From Platanthera guangdongensis (taxonomy: Eukaryota > Streptophyta > Magnoliopsida > Asparagales > Orchidaceae), in NCBI GenBank assembly GCA_039583875.1, contig CM077164.1, forward strand, positions 67,301,628 through 67,365,627: 64,000 nucleotides of DNA, in the 5' to 3' direction. Shown in pieces: positions 1-11,505 of this stretch (positions within the stretch are counted from its first letter, which is position 1; every line of letters starts with the position of its first letter). The notes under the pieces were generated by a model, which searched no databases, was not told the DNA's origin, and saw nothing but the letters and a program-made list of their open reading frames with translations. The position numbers were made by a program, and so were the translations under genes.

Positions 1-159
1 GAGTCATAATTTTAGGTGTTGTGAATGTTGTGGTATTGTTTGGTAAACAAGGATTATGCATGTTAAATTAATCTCGTGTGTTAAAAGACCTCAATTAAGA
101 ACTAAACCATTTGATTTGTGCGACCTAGACTTGGAATGTGAGAGAATGATTAAGTGTCG

Positions 160-1037
160 TTGTCCGTTGCGGTTCGTCAGGAGACGTTGTCTGCATCAGC
201 AAGAAAGCCCGGACCATTTGTATAGTCGGCATCTACAAGGTAATACTTTCTTAGGTAGTGCAAAAAAATTTAATTAATATACATGTATGTCTACAAACTT
301 ATTCTTGAAAAGAAGAGTTGAGTTTTTTTTCCATTTGACACTTTGAAGAGAACCTCTCGCTCCATTGCATCTCATAATACTTTAGAATCAGATATTGAAC
401 CTTCCCAGCCAGGCAGTACATATAAAAATTTCATGTTGCTGTCACAAACAACAAGTACGTTTGTTGTGATAGCTCGTTTCCGATTGCGTAATCTACCATG
501 ATCTTCAACCGGAACAGCTACTTGAATATGTGTTCCATTTAATGCACCAATACAGTTCACAAACCATCTCGAGCTTGGTTCTGCTCTAGATTCGAGCAAT
601 TTGATGTAGTCCCTTGAAAGTTTTATAATCCCCCGAAGGACAATATTGAAGTGTCTGCTAACTGTATCAATCGAGCGCATATATGTATGTCCGACAACTC
701 GAAACTTTTCGTTATGCCCTAATATGAATAAAAATAAAGCAACAACTTCTTTGGTCGAAACAGACTGTGTGTCACATACGTAGCCTTTTGCACGCAGAAT
801 ATTACACAACTCATTAAACGGTTCTTTACCCATACATAACTGGTTAAAATAATCGATTTCTTTTCCAGCATATAAGCGTGTTAATAAAATATTACGGAGG
901 ACATCTCTGTCTGCTACATATGTTGACTGTTTAGGAATGGAATTCTATACAACTACAAATGCCCATAGAGTCGCTGCGACTGACGACGATATGATGATAT
1001 CTCTCCTACGTTTCTTTTGCAACTCATTATTATTCAT
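160..1037 (-). pseudogene. Harbinger (HARBI1/ALP1-like) nuclease-transposase, broken
   Basis: The product would be the DDE nuclease that cuts and joins Harbinger ends. The start is taken at the ATG at 1,037, which is in frame with the 153-residue open stretch at 372-833 across one TAG near 948. The conserved block around the first catalytic residue reads CIGALNGTHIQV, where the family has D in place of the N after GAL. The second block, PGWEGSISDSKVL, ends at a TGA at 370-372. After a probable intron, YYLVDADYTNGPGFLA and a frame-shifted GQRHL appear between about 250 and 150, matching the family's YLVDAGYTNGPGFLAPYRG region. The third catalytic acidic block was not found. Two stops, a frame break and the D-to-N change make it inactive. 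Confidence 0.8.
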
Positions 1038-1159
1038 TGTCCTTAAAGTCAAAATGAATGACATTAACTTCATATGGGAGGAATGACATTAACTCACATG
1101 ATTATGGGATGAATAGAAAAAATGTTTTATTGAAACTTGAAAAACACCTAGAAGATGTT

Positions 1160-2401
1160 TGATGTAGGGTAGGCTGTGTAGTGATCTCCTAAGACACCTG
1201 CTAGTGACGTGAGGGGGGGGTGGACTCACCCTAACCAACGACTATATGACGGACAATATTAATCAGGCACTAAATCAAAATAAGCAACAAAACAAAATAA
1301 CAAACATCCCATTCATTCATGTTAAGGAAAATAATTTTCATTAAGCGATTTAGGTAATAGCGTTCCTCCGTACGGAGAACTAAAACAAGCACGCGGCGAA
1401 TTAAGCGCCCTGCAAGGTTAGAGATTTTCACAGGCAAATGATAACAGGCTGTAGTTCCAATACGACACAAGCACCACAGAGCATACAATATCTCAAACCA
1501 AAATAATGATTACAACACCAAAGATGAAATAAACAAAATCTAAACTAAACACTTAGGGCTGCAGGAAATCGGTGTAGATCTGAGATTTCGGAGGCAAGGA
1601 AGGGACTTCCGGGTGGTGCGGGACTAGATCGGGCAAGGGGAAGGTGGCTCCACGTGGGGAAAGGTTGGTGGTTGCTGGTCGAAGGGAGGAGGGGCTGGTT
1701 TAGGGGGCTGCCGGGCTGGATCTGATGGAATCAGCCCAGATTTGGGGCGGCGGGCTTCAAGAGGGGTTGGTGGGGCTGCGGCTGGGCTGACGGGGGAGTT
1801 TTGTGGTGGCTGATGGCGGGGCTTGAGGAGGGGGGGCAGCGGAAGATGGCTGTAGGGGGAAGTGGGGCCGGCGGCGTGGGGTTGCAAGGGGGAAGAAGAT
1901 GGTGGCGTGGCTGTGTGGAGGAGGAAACCGGGTGGCCGGCGGCTGGGATTTAGAGGAGGAAGGGGAGGCGGCTAGGTCTGAAAAGGGGGTGGTGTGGGCT
2001 GATTAGTAGGGGGAAGGAAGCAAGGAACGGATATGAATCTTACCCAAGGAGTCGGCACCAAGGGGCTCCACGGCGTCGGCACCGCGGAATGATCACCGGA
2101 AGCGAGGAAGAAGACCTTCTCCAAACTTCAGCAATCGGGATTCCTGCAGCCCTAGTGTTCTATTTATAAGAAAGCAAAGATAGGACAACCAGAATCGACA
2201 GCTATGATTGGCCGGCGGTTCCGTCCCCATAACTATATAAAATAATATCTGAAATACAAAGTGCTATATATGAAAATGAATCTAAACGGCGAGCCGGACG
2301 CATCCACGGTAACGGATCGCCGGTTCGATCAAGTCCGTCGGCGCGAATATACGAAGGTGGGGTCCGCCTTGCGCCGAGGTGCGCCAGATGATCCCCCATC
2401 A
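1160..2401 (-). repeat. Gypsy-1 3' LTR
   Basis: This 1,242-bp copy is near-identical to 7,437-8,683. On the plus strand it runs TGATGTAGGG to CCCCCATCA. Differences from the other LTR include G-run lengths and scattered substitutions. The long open stretch on its minus strand (1,624-1,887) is low-complexity and is not a gene. Confidence 0.96.
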
Positions 2402-2412
2402 ACTCTCCCCGA
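2402..2412 (-). other. Gypsy-1 polypurine tract
   Basis: The minus strand carries a short purine run (GGGGAGAGT) directly against the 3' LTR, the usual site of plus-strand priming. It is short for a polypurine tract. Confidence 0.6.
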
Positions 2413-2537
2413 CTGAAAAGCATTCATCTCCGATGAATGGAGATGGTCGTACTGTAGTCGAAGCCCGGGGGCGAGTCGATCAAGCTCAGCAGCAACAACT
2501 CAAGTGTCGTCGGAGGAAGAATGCCCCAGCCAGCGAA

Positions 2538-3977
2538 CTAAGTAGCGGCACACGAGTCCATCAGTGGAGGGGACGAACTCATGTGCAATGATCTTTGTAA
2601 TCTGCTCGACCCTCTGCTCTCGGAAGAAGTGGTCCGGTGATGGTGGTGGTGCAACAGGTGAAGCCACTGGTGGTGAACTCCTGGGGAAGTGGTATCAACT
2701 GGAGGCTGGGTGGTGGGAGAACAGGGTGGTGGTAGAGGCTCGGAAGGGCCGCCAAGGTAGGGATCGGGGTACTCGTGGGGTTTAAAGTAGGGTGTCAGGT
2801 CCTCAATATTGAACACAGGGTGAATACTCATGCTCGCAGGAATGTCCAGCTCATAAGCATTCAACCCGATCCGCCTCAAAACAGTGTAGGGTCCAATTCG
2901 CCTGGCGCTCAGTTTCTTAGCAGGCCCCTGAGGGAGCCGCGCCGCACGAACTCGCACCATCACCTGTTCGCCAACCAGAAAATGTTTCTCCCGCCTATGT
3001 CTGTCTGCCAGTTCTTTATAATGTTCGTTGCTTAAATTGATTTTACGCCTGATAGACTCATGCAACTCATGCAAATGACGTGTGAAGGACTCAGCAGACT
3101 CACTAGGACGTGACTCAGTCGGGACTGGTATAAGATCAATAGGCTTCCTAGGGTCATAACCTGACACTACCTGAAACGGACTCAGACCGGTCGACCTATT
3201 GACGGAACTATTGTATGCAAACTCAGCTATAGGGAGCACTGAATCCCAGCTAGACGCATGCTCACCAACTAGACACCTCAGCAGGTTACCTAAGCTTCTA
3301 TTTACCACCTCAGTCTGACCGTCCGTCTGAGGGTGGTATGCGGAAGAGAACTTAAGTGTGGTCCCCGTCTTCCGCCATAACGTCTTCCAAAAGTAACTAA
3401 CGAACCGCACATCCCGATCGGACACAATGGACTTTGGGAGACCGTGTAATCTAAAGACCTCGCTCATAAATAAGGCCGCGACGCGGGGGGCATCAGCGGT
3501 CTTACTACATGCAATAAAGTGCGCCATCTTAGAGAACCGGTCGACCACAACAAAAATAGAATCATGCTTCCGCAGAGTGCGCGGAAGTCCCAACACGAAG
3601 TCCATACTAATGTCCTCCCAAGGACGATGGGGAACGGGTAAAGAAGTGTATAAGCCCGTGTTCTGCTTTGTTCCCTTGGCCGTTTGGCACACACGACAGT
3701 GTCGAACGATACGAGCCACATCCCTTTTCAAACTCGGCCAATAGAAACGATCCTCCACCATAGCAATTGACTTATCTCGCCCAAAATGGCCGACGACACC
3801 CCCGGCGTGTAGTTCCCAAACTAAATAATCACGATACGAGGTATTGTTCACACACAAGCGGGAGCCCCGGAACAAGTACCTATCGATGATCCGAAACCCC
3901 TCAGCAGGATCCGGGGGGGTCCCTAGATAATGCGGCGTAGGTCTCAGCAAAATCAGGGCAAGTAGGATTGTCCGCAA
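2538..3977 (-). pseudogene. Gypsy-1 integrase (frame-shifted continuation of pol)
   Basis: The real homology begins near 3,905 on the minus strand. An HHCC-type N-terminal zinc region (HCRVCQTAKG) precedes the catalytic core: first D in SMDFVLGLP, second D in VSDRDVRF, E in QTDGQTEVVNRS. The C-terminal part has a GPY/F-like module (RRIGPYTVLRRIG) and then VFNIEDLTPYF. The tail after this is Pro/Ser/His-rich low complexity with no chromodomain. The three catalytic acids are present, so the enzyme looks disabled only by being out of frame with gag-pol. Confidence 0.9.
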
Positions 3978-6900
3978 TCATCCTCTCGAAACCATCCACC
4001 TGGGCCCGCAATGTGTGAAGTAGAGAGACTCGACGACTGGGTGCATCGGCAGGCTTGTTCTCAACACCGGCACGATGTTTGAGAACGTAGTGGAAATCCT
4101 GCAAGTACTCTACCCATTTCGCATGGCGATGACTCAGCTTCCTCTGAGAATCGAGGTAGCGTAGGGCCTGGTGATCCGAATACAACACAAACTCCCGGGG
4201 AAGGAGGTAGTGTCTCCAATATCGCAGCGACTGGACAATAACATAAAATTCTCGATCGTAATTCGAGTATTTTTGCTTGGCTTCATTCAGTTTCTCACTA
4301 AAGTAAGAAACCGGGTGTCCCTCCTGACTCAACACTCCTCCAATACCTACGCCTGACGCGTCACACGCGACCTCAAAGGCTTTGCTAAAGTCGGGGAGTC
4401 GTAAAACGGGGGCGGACGTCAGCTTGTCCTTAATCTCTTCAAATGCTCGAGTGGCCGCGACAGTCCACGGAAAATTTCCCTTGCGCAGACAACTAGTAAA
4501 CGAGGCCATAATCGAGCTAAAACCTCTAACAAATCTCCGATAAAAGGTCGCAAGTCCATGAAAGCTACGAGCCTCATGAATGGTCGATGGTATGGGCCAC
4601 TCGCGGATGGACTGGACCTTCTCAGGGTCAACTGACACGCCTGAGGAAGAGATAATAAATCCCAGAAAATGAACAGACTCGGCTAGGAAGGAGCACTTCT
4701 TCAGATTGATAAACAGTTTCTCCTTTCGGAGAATATCGAATAGGAGCCTCAAGTGCTCGAGGTGGTCTGACTCGGTGTGGCTATAGATCAGAATGTCATC
4801 AAAATAAACAACTAGAAATTTTCCCATGTAGGGCCGCAGAACCTGGGTCATGACTCGTATAAACGTGCTCGGGGCGTTCGAGAGCCCAAATGGCATGACC
4901 ATCCACTCATACAGACCGTCCTTCGTCTTAAATGCCGTCTTCCACTCGTCTCCCTCTCGAACCCGAATCTGGTGGTACCCGCTTCGGAGATCGATCTTCG
5001 AGAAGATCTGGGCTCCGGACATCGTGTCTAATAGGACGTCTAGACGGGGGATCGGGAAACGATACTTCACCGTAATCTTGTTGATGGCTCTACTATCAAT
5101 GCACATACGCCAGCTGCCGTCCTTCTTAGGGGTAAGAAGGGCGGGGACGGCACATGGGCTCAGGCTCTCACGAATAAACTGCTTCCGAAGAAGCTCATCA
5201 ACCTGCCTCTTGAGCTCAGCATGCTCAACAGGGTTCATGCGATAATGTGGCAGATTGGGGAGCGAGGCCCCCGAGACTAAATCTATCGCATGCTGGATGT
5301 CCCGTAAAGGGGGTAACTCATCAGGGAGCTCCTCTGGCATAATGTCTGCAAACGCATCTAGTAAAGGTCGCACGGCAGGAGGAGCCTCAGGTGTGGGGCC
5401 ATCAGATGCCATAGTGGCGGGCACCACATACATGATACCAACATCAGTGCTGTCTCTCAGAAACTCACCACGTCGAAGAATATGCACATGTCTCGAGGCA
5501 ATCGTGCTAGTGGACGGCTCGACCCGGCCCTTAGGCCTCTCTCTGGGCTGGGTGGGAGATAAAGTGATCTTCCGCCCTTTGTCATAGAAGACACACGTGT
5601 TCGATCGACCGAAACACGTGACATCGCGATCAAATAGCCAAGAGCGGCCTAGCAGAACGTGGGCGACGTCCATAGGTATGACATCGCACCAAACCTGGTC
5701 CTCGAAAGATGCGATGGAGATAGGAACGAGACAGCGCTGAGTAACCTGGATAGCTGTCTTGTCAACCCAGATGACACGATAAGGATGTGGGTGAGGCTCC
5801 GCCTTCACCTGCATACGATCTAGACCCTTCTGGGCCACGATGTTCACGCAACTCCCGCTATCAATAGCCAATTTGCAGGGTCCGCCTGCACTCGGGAAGT
5901 ACGTGTAGAAAATGGTGGTGCGGCGCCAGTCCTCATCGGCACGTGGGGTATGTAGGAGGCGTCTGACCACTCCCACCTCTAATGAACGCTCAGCGTCGCT
6001 CTCCCATCCCGCCTCAACGGTGGTAGTGATCTCCTCGGTAACCTCCTCATCTCCCTCTAATCCTTGCTCCTCATCCTCGATCAACAGATTCCGCGTGGGG
6101 CAGTGGGCCGCCACGTGTCCCCTGCCCGAGCATCTAAAAAACTGGATACCCCCAGGTCTCTGGCCCTCAGTAGCGACAGCTTTGCCCTTCAAGTCAGTAG
6201 TGACCCGTGGGGGTGGGGCGGCTGTAGCCGTCTGGGCTGGAGCAGGCTTCCTAAACGTCGAGGATTCCGTCCGGGAGGGAAACTGTCTCGTACCAGATGT
6301 ACGAAGGTACTGCTCGTACTCGAGGGCGAGCTGGAATATCTGGTCCACAGTCTCCAGACGATGGGGAATCAGCTCTCTCCGGAGATCCGATTGGAGGCCA
6401 GCCTTGAATCGAGAGGCAGTGGCAATAGGCTCCTCCGAAATATCGCTCCTAACGACTAGCTCATCGAATCGAGCCATATACTCGGCTACGGAAAGCGTCC
6501 CATGACGTAAAATCTGCAGCTGGTCAAGTAGCTGATCACGGTAGGAGGCAGGAAGGTACTTATCCTTAAGCCTCTCCTTCATATCATCCCATCTGGTGAT
6601 GGGGTAATAGCCATCACGCTCTAAGGCTCGCTCCACACTAATCCAATACACCTTGGCTTGCCCGACCAACTTCATCTTAGCAAACCGAACACATCGATCG
6701 TCATTCATATCGTACCAATCAAAATAGTGATCCATGTCTAGGAGCCAATCACTAAAGACCTTCGGGTCCAGGCGGCCATCAAAGGTCGGGGCATCAAGAC
6801 GAATCCTACGGGTAATGTCAAAGGCGCGGTCGCCTCTCCGCGGGTCAGGATAATCGTCAGGATCGTCGTCGCGGTCATAATCGTGCCGAGCGGGTGGGGG

Positions 6901-7404
6901 CCCGCGCTCGCGTCGACCCGGCGGATAATACTCGTCTCGACGCTGGTCATAACGATCGTGTTGAGGTACACGGTTCCTAGGACCAGGCTGACGTGGCATG
7001 CGGTATTCTTCCCGCAGGGGTGGGGGTCGGCCACGTGCTGGCTCTGGGTTCCGCCTCGCAGGCGGGGTGGGGACTCTCGCAGGGATCTCACGACGATAGC
7101 GGTCTGCCGGCGGCGGGTCATCTCTGACTCGCTGGCCGCAACAGGGAGAGTCGTCTGGGTCATCCGCGATCTCATCATCGTGTAAGGAAGGGTCATCCCT
7201 AGCGTGCTCTAGCCGATCTAGGCGGCGATTCACCGCAGTGATATCGAGTCGCACGGTCTCAAACTGGGTGCCTAGGGCATCAAAGCGATCTAAGATAAGA
7301 CGCTCAAAATCCGTGGTGGCGGCGCTCGAATTCGAGCCGGCCGCTCGCTCGTGGGTGACTTGCGGATCTACCATGCTTCTAAATGTCCTACCACTACGGA
7401 GCAT
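3901..7404 (-). pseudogene. Gypsy-1 gag-protease-RT-RNase H
   Basis: The ATG at 7,404 opens 1,167 codons. The N-terminal ~400 residues are gag, rich in Arg, Pro and Asp, with a retrotransposon-gag core. The nucleocapsid knuckle near residues 420-433 reads [14 protein letters not shown]: its first Cys is Phe, from a TGT-to-TTT change. The protease motif is AIDSGS near residue 513. The RT catalytic box is YFDD near 866-869. RNase H begins around ACDASG near 1,013. The frame ends just after RNase H at 3,901, where a G7 tract at 3,913-3,919 coincides with a frame change into the integrase. A slippage indel there is the simplest reading, since the two frames overlap by 77 bp and homology continues across. 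Confidence 0.92.
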
Positions 7405-7418
7405 GCAAAATAGCCCAA

Positions 7419-7434
7419 GCTGGCTCTGATACCA
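7419..7434 (-). other. Gypsy-1 primer binding site (initiator-Met tRNA)
   Basis: The minus strand reads TGGTATCAGAGCCAGC, the classic plant initiator-Met PBS, two bases inside the 5' LTR. It primes minus-strand cDNA synthesis and fixes the element's orientation. Confidence 0.92.
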
Positions 7435-7436
7435 AC

Positions 7437-8683
7437 TGATGTAGGGTAGGCTGTGTAGTGATCTCCTAAGACACCTGCTAGTGACGTGAGGGGGGGTGGA
7501 CTCACCCTAACCAACGACTATATGACGGACAATATTAATCAGGCACTAAATCAAAGTAAGCAACAAAACAAAATAACAAACATCACATTCATTCATGTTA
7601 AGGAAAATAATTTTCATTAAGCGATTTAGGTAATAGCGTTCCTCCGCACGGAGAACTAAAACAAGCACGCGGCGAATTAAGCGCCCTGCAAGGTTAGAGA
7701 TTTTCACAGGCAAATGATAACAGGCTGTAGTTCCAATACGTCACAAGCACCACAGAGCATACAATATCTCAAACCAAAATAATGATTACAACACCAAAGA
7801 TGAAATAAACAAAATCTGAACTAAACACTTAGGGCTGCAGGAAATCGGTGTAGATCTGAGATTTCGGAGGCAAGGAAGGGGCTTCCGGGTGGTGCGGGAC
7901 TAGATCAGACAAGGGGGAAGGTGGCTCCACGTGGGGAAAGGTTGGTGGTTGCTGGTCGAAGGGAGGAGGGGCTGGTTTAGGGGGCTGCCGGGCTGGATCT
8001 GATGGAATCAGCCCAGATTTGGGGCGGCGGGCTTCAGGAGGGGTTGGTGGGGCTGCGGCTGGGCTGACGGGGGAGTTTTGTGGTGGCTGATGGCGGGGCT
8101 TGAGGAGGGGGGGGGGGGCGGCGGAAGATAGCTGTAGGGGGAAGTGGGGCCGGCGGCGTGGGGTTGCAAGGGGGAAGAAGATGGTGGCGTGGCTGTGTGG
8201 AGGAGGAAACCGGGTGGCCGGCGGCTGGGATTTAGAGGAGGAAGGGGCGGCGGCTAGGTCTGAAAAGGGGGTGGCGTGGGCTGATTAGTAGGGGGAAGGA
8301 AGCAAGGAACAGATAGGAATCTTACCCAAGGAGTCGGCACCAAGAGGCTCCACGACGTCGGCACCGCGGAATGATCACCGGAAGCGAAGAAGAAGACCTT
8401 CTCCAAACTTCAGCAATCGGGATTCCTGCAGCCCTAGTGTTCTATTTATAAGAAAGCAAAGATAGGACAACCGGAATCGACGACTATGATTGGCCGGCGG
8501 TTCCGTCCCCATAACTATATAAAATAATATCCGAAATACAAAGTGCTATATATGAAAATGAATCTAAACGGCGAGCCGGACGCATCCACGGTAACGGATC
8601 GCCGGTTCGATCAACTCCGTCGGCGCGAATATACGAAGGTGGGGTCCGTCTTGCGCCGAGGTGCGCCAGATGGTCCCCCATCA
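7437..8683 (-). repeat. Gypsy-1 5' LTR
   Basis: This 1,247-bp LTR lies next to the PBS, and so is the promoter copy for the minus-strand genome. It carries a G-rich block (8,100-8,290) and AT-rich sequence around 8,515-8,550. The 5-bp repeat ATGTT follows at 8,684. Confidence 0.96.
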
Positions 8684-8688
8684 ATGTT

Positions 8689-9734
8689 CTTCCTCATTTT
8701 TGTTGCATATGCCAAAAATAAATAAATGAAAAAGGTGTGTAATAATTGCAGGAACATGGGATCTAAAAAGGATTACAAATTAAAGTGTTCTTGGAGAATT
8801 TGAATTGTTAAAGTTTTCTTAGAATTAGCCTACGATAACCCTAAAAACTAGAAGCAATTCCAAACACAAACCAAAAGACATCATGAGAAAGTTGGGCTAA
8901 AACAGTTTGATGATGTTCCCATCCATGATTGGAGAGACCAAACACATATAAATTAATTTTTCCATCCATGGTTGGAGAGACCAAACACATAAATTGATTT
9001 TCCCATCCATGGTTGAAGAGACCAAACACATAAATTGATTTATATCTCATTACCTGGAGACATGCAAACTTATACAGTGAGATCTTAAATCAACGCAACC
9101 ATCAACTGGATAAAACTATGGAGACGGCCACAGTGTAAGTGTAGTGCAAAACAAATTAAATCAGAAGAAAAATGTGTCCTGCATAAAACTGGATAATACT
9201 ATGGAAACCAGTAAGATCATAAATCAATTGTCCTAGAAATAAAAATGTATCATCGACCCAAAGCAACCATCAACCGCAAACATTCAACACAGGTGTAAAC
9301 TTAGGAAGAACAAACTAGGGCATATGTGCATCAGATAAATTGTGAATCTGAATATATTTACAGGTGAATCAAAGAATAAAAACATGTGGAAACTTAGGAA
9401 GAATAAACCAGAAACTTTGGAAGAAGAAGAAAAGAAGCAAACCTAAACTTTGAAGCCGGTATAGTGGAGCCGGAGAGACCTGCAGGGAAAAAGAAGGGGA
9501 GAAAGTTGAAGAGGGAGCCGAAGAAGACGAGGATAATGAAAAAAATGCAGAAAACCTACCGTCGACCGATCGCCGGGCTGCGTCGCGCGGGATGAGGCGG
9601 AAGGCGGAAGCACGGGATGCGGCGAAATCAGAAAACCAGGGAAAAACTAACGCGGGGTAAGGGTTTTGACAGACCGGGTTTTTAGGTATAATAGAATATC
9701 GATGGTTTTATGATTAAAAACCAATTCCATTATA
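8689..9734 (-). other. Harbinger 5' non-coding region
   Basis: This is the part of the Harbinger upstream of the transposase, right of Gypsy-1. It is AT-rich and holds a three-copy 45-49 bp tandem repeat. A GC-richer block near 9,540-9,660 has a plausible minus-strand splice donor (CGACGGTAGG) and could be a 5' exon. No second (Myb-like) Harbinger gene was recognised. Confidence 0.4.
8928..9050 (+). repeat. Short tandem repeat, 3 copies of ~45-49 bp
   Basis: Three consecutive units share CCATCCATG, then TTGGAGAGACCAAACACA and an AAATTGATTT-like tail. They lie within the Harbinger 5' region. They also create a repetitive minus-strand open frame that is not a gene. Confidence 0.8.
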
Positions 9735-9822
9735 ATTCTTGCGTGCCGAACACAGGAATTAGCATTCTGGAAATCAAAACCAATTCCAGAATGCTAATTC
9801 TTGCGCGCCGAACAGGCACTAA
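9735..9822 (-). repeat. Harbinger right terminus with subterminal inverted and direct repeats
   Basis: AATTCTTGCGYGCCGAACA occurs twice, at 9,735-9,753 and 9,796-9,814. Between them is a perfect 17-bp inverted repeat, 9,756-9,772 against 9,784-9,800, with an 11-bp loop. The outer end is 9,819 and TAA follows at 9,820-9,822. Such a terminal hairpin could serve as a transposase-binding site or be a decayed second terminal repeat. Confidence 0.65.
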
Positions 9823-11498
9823 GGGAATTTGGTAAAATGGCTATAATGGAGCCACAGATCTTGTTCGGGAAGCTGCTTTCCCATGTACTGAAACTCAATA
9901 TCATAAAGGCAGAAGAAAAGAGAAGCAAGACTTCAGTCAGAGAGAAGTCTGTACCACTGAAGGCTGAAGGGTCAAGAAAAGGCAGAGTTGTGTCACCAGC
10001 AAAAACACATGCCTCAATTGAACATGAAGATTCAGAGCCAAGCTTCTCTAGTTCTTAAATGCCAGATGAAGAGTTCTTCGTACTCTTCAGCCAGTTTAAG
10101 AGTTTGCTCAGCAAAAGGAGGCAAATGAAAAATCAGCCCTCCTCATCTGATTATAGAAGATCACGTCGCGATGGTGATTATCACAAAAGAAGCTCCAACA
10201 ACAACGACATGTATACATCTTAACAGAACAAATATGTTTCTTCTTACTTTTTTGCTATTGTGAAATAAGTCAGGACACATGATTGCCGACTGTACTCCCA
10301 AGAAGAAAAAATGATCGAAGAAAAAAGAAAAGAGATTCTTCAAAGGAAAGAAGAAAGAAGAAAAGAGCTTTATCGCGAAAAAGTCAAAGGCTTTTAGCAA
10401 TAGCGACTCAAATGAGTCAAGCTCATATGAAGAAGCCTACTTTGGGCTTATGACACATACAGACGAGGATAACTGTGACTCCCAATATAATGGGAAGGTA
10501 AATTCAAACATCCCTCTGTCTGATACCGATGCAGACTCCGACGGTCATGAAGATCACCTCTCTGAGGATGAGTCAGACTTAATGATGCAGTATCGAGCAC
10601 TACTGAAGAGATTTGACAAATGCTGCAAGGTAGTCAAATCTCAGGCCAAATAGATTGTATCTCTCAAGGCATTGGAATCTGAACTGAGGGATGAAATTGA
10701 GAGATTGACTCCGCTCAGAGATGGAATTCAGTCCTTGAAAGAGGAACTGAAGTGCTCTACTGAGTTAGTAAGTCTGAAGGAGAAGGCCATAGATGAACTG
10801 AAAGAAAGGTTATTGATTGAAAGGAAGCTTGTTGAAAGCTTCTTGAAACCAAAGACTGTTATTTTTGTCATTGATGAATTTTCAGCCTCTAAGACAGGTG
10901 GTATTGGATATAAGACTTCTAAAAATAAAAGGAGGGCTCCTCAAGGTAATTTTGTATTCAAGAACGTAGTTCTTCCTACAAACCAGTATGACCTTGAAAT
11001 ATCCTATGATCATTTTGCTAGACCAGCGCATGTTGTCTCCAACAAAAATAACCAAGGATGGAGTCGTCCTAGAAATCTCGGAACGAGTGCTCTCAAGGCA
11101 CGTTATGAAGAGATCGTTCTGAAGCATTATGGTCCATTCATTCATGTACCGAAGGAGAAGAAAGCATCAAAAGGCAAGCAAGTTGCTAAGCAGCCACATG
11201 ATACATAAAGCCTACCACTTGTTCTCATGAGGCTTCTACTTCTAGATCAGCACCTCCTGCTAGACCTCCCACTCAAATGGTGAAGCAGGAGAAGAAAAGA
11301 AGGTACAAAAAGTTTTACTGTTGGTGTTGTGACAAAATTTGTCACTTCGCCATAGATTGGTTGTCCAATTCATTTGAATATAAGACACCCCGAGTTAACA
11401 ATGCTAGAATGACCCCTCACAATATTAACATTCCCAGTGGTGTTCATCTAACAAGAAATCAAAGACCCAAATCTGTTTGGGTTCCTAAGGGTAATTAA
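9823..11498 (+). pseudogene. Copia-1 gag, 5' truncated by the Harbinger
   Basis: The open pieces 9,823-10,058, 10,450-10,653, 10,672-11,208 and 11,277-11,498 align in order with Copia-2 gag from about 19,595. They show the same layout: a Lys/Glu/Ser-rich acidic middle, a coiled-coil stretch (10,672-10,850) and a second zinc knuckle. That knuckle reads CWCCDKICHFAIDW, with the last Cys replaced by Trp. Several stops and frame changes separate the pieces. Gag would form the particle and bind RNA; this copy cannot. Confidence 0.8.
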
Positions 11499-11505
11499 TC
11501 TGGGA

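Larger units (their letters stand above)
1160..8683 (-). mobile_element. Gypsy-1, full-length Ty3/gypsy LTR retrotransposon
   Basis: Two direct LTRs (1,160-2,401 and 7,437-8,683) beginning TGATG and ending CATCA bound the element. The 5-bp target duplication ATGTT lies at 1,155-1,159 and 8,684-8,688. Coding is on the minus strand, so the right LTR is the 5' LTR. A PBS complementary to initiator-Met tRNA and a purine tract lie in the expected places. Domain order gag, protease, reverse transcriptase, RNase H, integrase is Ty3/gypsy. The integrase ends in a GPY/F-type module and no chromodomain was seen, so the lineage is left open. It sits inside the Harbinger element. Confidence 0.97.
1..9819 (-). 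mobile_element. PIF/Harbinger DNA transposon, left end outside window, split by Gypsy-1
   Basis: A Harbinger-type transposase on the minus strand (160-1,037) and a terminal sequence ending at 9,819 define this element. The right end reads, on the minus strand, TTA then GTGCCTGTTCGGCGCGC, which fits the 3-bp TWA target duplication of this superfamily. Sequence right of 9,822 resumes inside a copia gag that aligns with Copia-2 gag near 19,595, so the transposon inserted into Copia-1 gag. Without the 7.5-kb Gypsy-1 insert, about 2.3 kb of the element is in the window. The left terminus was not found and should lie before position 1. Confidence 0.7.

Noticed and set aside
1624..1887. Proline-rich protein gene in the Gypsy-1 LTR
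   Set aside because: G-rich LTR sequence read on the minus strand; frame is not kept in the second LTR, where G-run length differs.
2538..3977. Caulimovirus-derived endogenous virus for any of the gypsy elements
   Set aside because: LTRs, target duplications, PBS/PPT and integrase are present and no movement protein was found.
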